Below, in pieces: positions 61,133 to 64,000 of a stretch of 64,000 nucleotides of DNA (positions are counted from its first letter, which is position 1; the number at the start of each line of letters is the position of its first letter). Source of the stretch: Coenobita brevimanus (Eukaryota > Arthropoda > Malacostraca > Decapoda > Coenobitidae); contig CM064732.1 of NCBI GenBank assembly GCA_032717465.1, positions 23,750,567 through 23,814,566 of the forward strand. The letters run 5' to 3'. Position numbers and translations under genes: made by a program. Below the pieces are notes generated by a model, which saw only the letters and a list, made by a program, of their open reading frames with translations, was not told the DNA's origin and ran no database searches.

Positions 61133-62110
61133 TATTGCATAGCTACAATAGGGAAGCTTCCCCATGGGCACATTTTACATGTCTCAATAACTCATTAACT
61201 GTATATCTAATTGTAACCATCTGCCTTTCAGATAATTGGAGGGACAACAGCAAAATTTCGGTAAAGTTACAGCCTTGCAGCTTTTCTGGTTTTCTTTTAA
61301 AACCTGTTACAATGAAAACACTGAACAGATTTGAACTCGGTACTTACCACTACTCAGAAAACTTTTTTATCATAGGATTTTCAACCACGTAGCTGTACTA
61401 CAATTAGTTTCTGAGATATTTTTATTTCAAATATGCATTTTTTTGCACAAAAAATGAGTACATGACCTACAAAAAATAGGTCAAGGTTATTTCTATTTAC
61501 CACAAGTGCTTGGGTTACCCGAGGGTAACATCCTGTATACTATCAAGAGATGTGAAAAAGTGCAAAGAAAAATAGTAATAATAATACCATATATAAGGCA
61601 AAGCTTAACTAGCTACTGATTTACTTATTGTATAGCCACAATAATTAGGCTTCACTATGGGTACATTGTACATTAGTCTCAATAACTGCATAGCTGTATG
61701 CTTAACTGTAACCATATTCCTTTCAGGTAATTAGAAGGACCACAGTTATATTTCTGTAAAGTTACAGCTTTACAGTTTCTGTGGTTTTCTGTGGAACGTG
61801 TTACTAAGAAAACACTGAGTAAAACTGAATTCGATACTTTTCACTAGGCTAAATGGCAAAATATTCAGCCAAATTCTTTTCAGCAAGCTTTTTCATCATT
61901 GAGTTTTCAACCAAATATGTGTATCTTAATTTGTTTCTGAGACATTCCAATTTCTAATATGCAAATTTTGCAGCAATAGTGAGCATATGACCTTCAAAAA
62001 TAGGTCAAGGTCATTTATATTTGGCACAAGTACTTGAGTTACCCTAGGGTACCTTCCTGCATAATATAATCAAGATCTAAGAAAAAAAAAGGCAAAGAAA
62101 AATAATAATA
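61133..62110. repeat. Tandem duplication, two units of about 490 bp
   Basis: Unit 1 (61,133-61,620) and unit 2 (61,628-62,110) share, in order, 'attgyatagcyacaata', 'tgtaaccat..cctttcag', 'gtaaagttacagc', 'gaaaacactga', 'gagttttcaacca', 'aaaaataggtcaaggt', 'cacaagt.cttg.gttaccc' and 'gcaaagaaaaatagtaataa'. They are about 75-80 percent alike by eye. No ORF. Confidence 0.8.
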
Positions 62111-62954
62111 ATTACCAAAATAATAAGCTTCGTCATATATATGATGAAGCTTAATAATACCAACAAGAAGAGTAACAAGAAGACTGTAACTGTCGGAGAC
62201 AGTTACTGATCTCCACCTCTGAGAATCACTTTTTTTTTTTTTTTTTTTTTTTAAATCTCTGGTCAAATTACAACCAAGAAGTATACAGGCCTGGTTTAGG
62301 GGCAAAAAGTGCCTCATTTGTGTTTTGTTTTTTCCTGTATGGAAGAGCAATGGAAAATTGTTGAAAACTAGGGTGTCCAAAGTATCGTGATGTCACGCGT
62401 GATTGACCTTAAAAATTGTTCCATACATTTTCTTTTTCATAATTATATATAATTACACGAGATTTCCTTCCATGTTCATTTATCTATAACACTTGTCAGC
62501 AACAACTTTGTCTCATGGGTATTGGTGGGTTCTCTAAGTAGATGTTTTCATGCTGATTCCAAATATGAAATAATATTGTTCCTATTAAATTTGGTTTTCT
62601 TGTGATGCCACGTTCATATTTTCGTCCTTCAGCACAATCACGTGATACAAAATTAATAATAAACTAACTTATTATTATTAAGCAGAAGCTTTTCTGTAAA
62701 ACTTATACAGTTTGATCCTTTGGGGTGAAATATCTGACAGTGCTGCCAGGATGAATTTGGTCAGAACAGCAGGCTCTGAAAACTGAAACATGTTCAGTCC
62801 TGTTCTAGACATGGACCTAGTTTGTTTGTTCTATGTCAGTCTGCATGTAGGTGCCATACTGTTAACAGCTAGTGTGTGTTGCTCCTTTCTTAAGCATTGT
62901 TTTTGTTTTCTTAATTTTACACCGGTGTTGTGTTATCTAGATGCTTTGTCATGC
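62111..62954. other. No gene; two hairpins and a poly-T run
   Basis: Near-palindrome at 62,124-62,153 (aagcttcgtcatata / tatgatgaagctt) and a 9-bp stem with 3-nt loop at 62,186-62,206 (gtaactgtc / gacagttac). T run at 62,230-62,252. Confidence 0.6.
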
Positions 62955-63430
62955 TGCAAAACTGTCTGAATCATCCAAATCCCTTTTGCTATCTATGTGG
63001 TGAGCTAATTTTAATACCCAGAAAACATTAGTAAGAAAAAATGATCAAAACCATATTTCGGATGTCAAGTGGGTGATCAAGACAAGAGTTGGGCTCCATC
63101 ACATTTGTTGTGTACCATGTGTAAGACTACCCATGGAATGGCTAAGCAGTTCATGTCACATGCCATATGCTGTTCCAGTGATTTGAAAGGAACGCAAAAA
63201 TCACATAATAAGTTGCTATTTCTGTCTTCTAAGTACAAAAGGGGTCATCTCATAAAGGAAAGAGCTAGGTGAAGTACTCTGATTAACCATCTGCAGTGAG
63301 ACCAGTTCCCCACATGCTGAACTTCCACTACCACATCCTCCAGAGCATGTAACTTTAAGCTATGAGGAATCAAATGAAGCTGGAGCATGTCACGTGGAAA
63401 AAGATAAAAAATTTCTGATCCATTGTTCCA
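62955..63430 (+). pseudogene. Degenerate copy of a Cys-motif protein family (uncharacterised)
   Basis: Plus-strand text in changing frames: 'CLNHPNPFCYLCGELIL' (62,966-63,017), 'GDQDKSWAPSHLLCTMC' (about 63,072-63,122), then 'YFCLLSTKGV' and 'PSAVRPVPH' like blocks (63,215-63,310). From memory, this order (CLNHPN..CY.CG, GDQDK.WAPH..C..C, YFC, PSA.RPVPH) is typical of a multi-copy predicted protein family in arthropods and molluscs with no assigned function. This copy is 5'-terminal only and stop-ridden. Confidence 0.6.
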
Positions 63431-63520
63431 TGCTACCTCCAATGAACTTTACCCCCTCCACAATATGTCTACCAGTAATTGGAGCATCTCGCTACTAGTT
63501 GCTTTCATGGCGGCGGCAGC

Positions 63521-64000
63521 TTAGCGGAGCTTGGCATATTGCGCCGGGACGCGCAAGTCCTCATCTAGTTGGTTTAGGAGATTAATGAATCCCATGAGAG
63601 ACGCGGTATTTGAATGTTGGCAACAAAGGCTGATGAGTTCCGTGCGAAAATCAGCAAAGGTACGAATGCTATCGAAATGTCCTGCACGGATCGCGGATCC
63701 GATGTCCGATTTGCCGTGGTGCAAGCGACCGAGGAGGTAAGCTACTTTGAGCGATTCCTCGGTTATTTGTCTGTTGTGTATTTCTGTTTCGACTTCTCTG
63801 AGGAAATCATAGACAGACCAAGTTGGGTCCTGGCCGGTAAATTTGGGATGATTGGCATCGTCGAGATAGATAGACTGTGGAGGGTTGGCCATGGCTGGAA
63901 GTGTAGAAGTGGCAGCAGGAGAGGTGTGGGAGAGAGAGAAGGTAGTGGCAGTTAAGGGCGAGCAAGACGGGGTATGAAGGGAGGCAGGAGAGGGAACGAC
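63521..64000 (-). CDS. Retrotransposon gag-like ORF, cut by the window edge
   Basis: Open to the window end. The first in-window Met is at 63,892, but the frame continues upstream without a stop for 36 codons, so the true start is unknown. From that Met: 'YLDDANHPKFTGQDPTWSVY', 'DFLREVETEI', 'KVAYLLGRLHHGKSDIGSAI' and 'LGFINLLNQLDEDLRV', resembling the capsid-like gag of LTR elements (W-x-Y/F-x-x-F-L and a late helical segment). It ends in TAA/TAG after AKLR, with no zinc knuckle, protease or RT downstream in the window, so it is probably a truncated gag. A host paralogue derived from gag cannot be excluded. Confidence 0.5.
   Translation of the reverse strand, partial: VVPSPASLHTPSCSPLTATTFSLSHTSPAATSTLPAMANPPQSIYLDDANHPKFTGQDPTWSVYDFLREVETEIHNRQITEESLKVAYLLGRLHHGKSDIGSAIRAGHFDSIRTFADFRTELISLCCQHSNTASLMGFINLLNQLDEDLRVPAQYAKLR

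Overview
The window looks like accessory, repeat-dominated DNA from a eukaryote, most likely a crustacean and possibly a decapod. This is an inference. It rests on very long and frequent CA, GA, TA, ATT and polypyrimidine arrays, TTAGG-type telomere-like repeats inside a MITE, and a mix of Penelope, mariner, Ty3/mag-like, several non-LTR lineages and tRNA-derived SINEs. I see no convincing host protein-coding gene, no rRNA and no functional tRNA. Nearly every stretch with coding character comes from a mobile element, mostly broken.

Layout. 1-6,060: a LINE 3' end with a poly-A tail, a degenerate satellite, long GT/CA arrays, a second LINE 3' fragment, a GGTA-type minisatellite and a tRNA-derived SINE between CA arrays. 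6,060-8,700: a degenerate minus-strand LINE. 8,765-14,767: a young, complete LTR retrotransposon (minus strand, 5-bp target duplication, near-identical 1,054/1,055-bp LTRs). It encodes gag, a protease-like domain and only the zinc finger of integrase, with no reverse transcriptase, and has a roughly 100-bp tandem array downstream of the ORF. 15,771-17,846: an inverted pair of Penelope-like element copies with RT and GIY-YIG remnants. 18,765-21,279: a plus-strand LINE ending in ATT repeats. 21,390-22,080: a long hairpin repeat and a tRNA-like SINE head. 25,631-29,492: a second CA-flanked SINE followed by a nearly full-length but interrupted LINE (endonuclease plus RT). 31,425-32,500: a mariner relic. 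33,395-36,230: a tandem array of about 115-155-bp monomers interrupted by a deleted mariner and a SINE. 37,040-38,775: a jockey-like LINE relic. 39,200-41,560: a pyrimidine-to-purine strand switch. 44,008-44,423 and 45,862-46,736: two non-autonomous TIR elements. 47,309-47,704: a SINE with a clear target duplication. 48,773-50,560: the longest copy of the LINE family seen at the window start. 51,095-51,840: a second copy of the deleted mariner. 54,735-57,671: a TIR-bounded element carrying a degenerate protein of a family I remember only as uncharacterised. 57,708-59,718: a truncated second copy of the 26-29 kb LINE. 61,133-62,110: a tandem duplication. 62,955-64,000: a degenerate cysteine-motif protein and an edge-truncated gag-like ORF.

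How parts relate. Autonomous-type remnants (LINEs, full-length mariner, Penelope) sit beside matching parasites: internally deleted mariners, MITEs, SINEs and an RT-less LTR element. CA and TA arrays repeatedly abut SINE-like tails. The best candidates for something under-described are the RT-less LTR element, the TIR element at 54,735-57,671, and the shared-junction deleted mariners.
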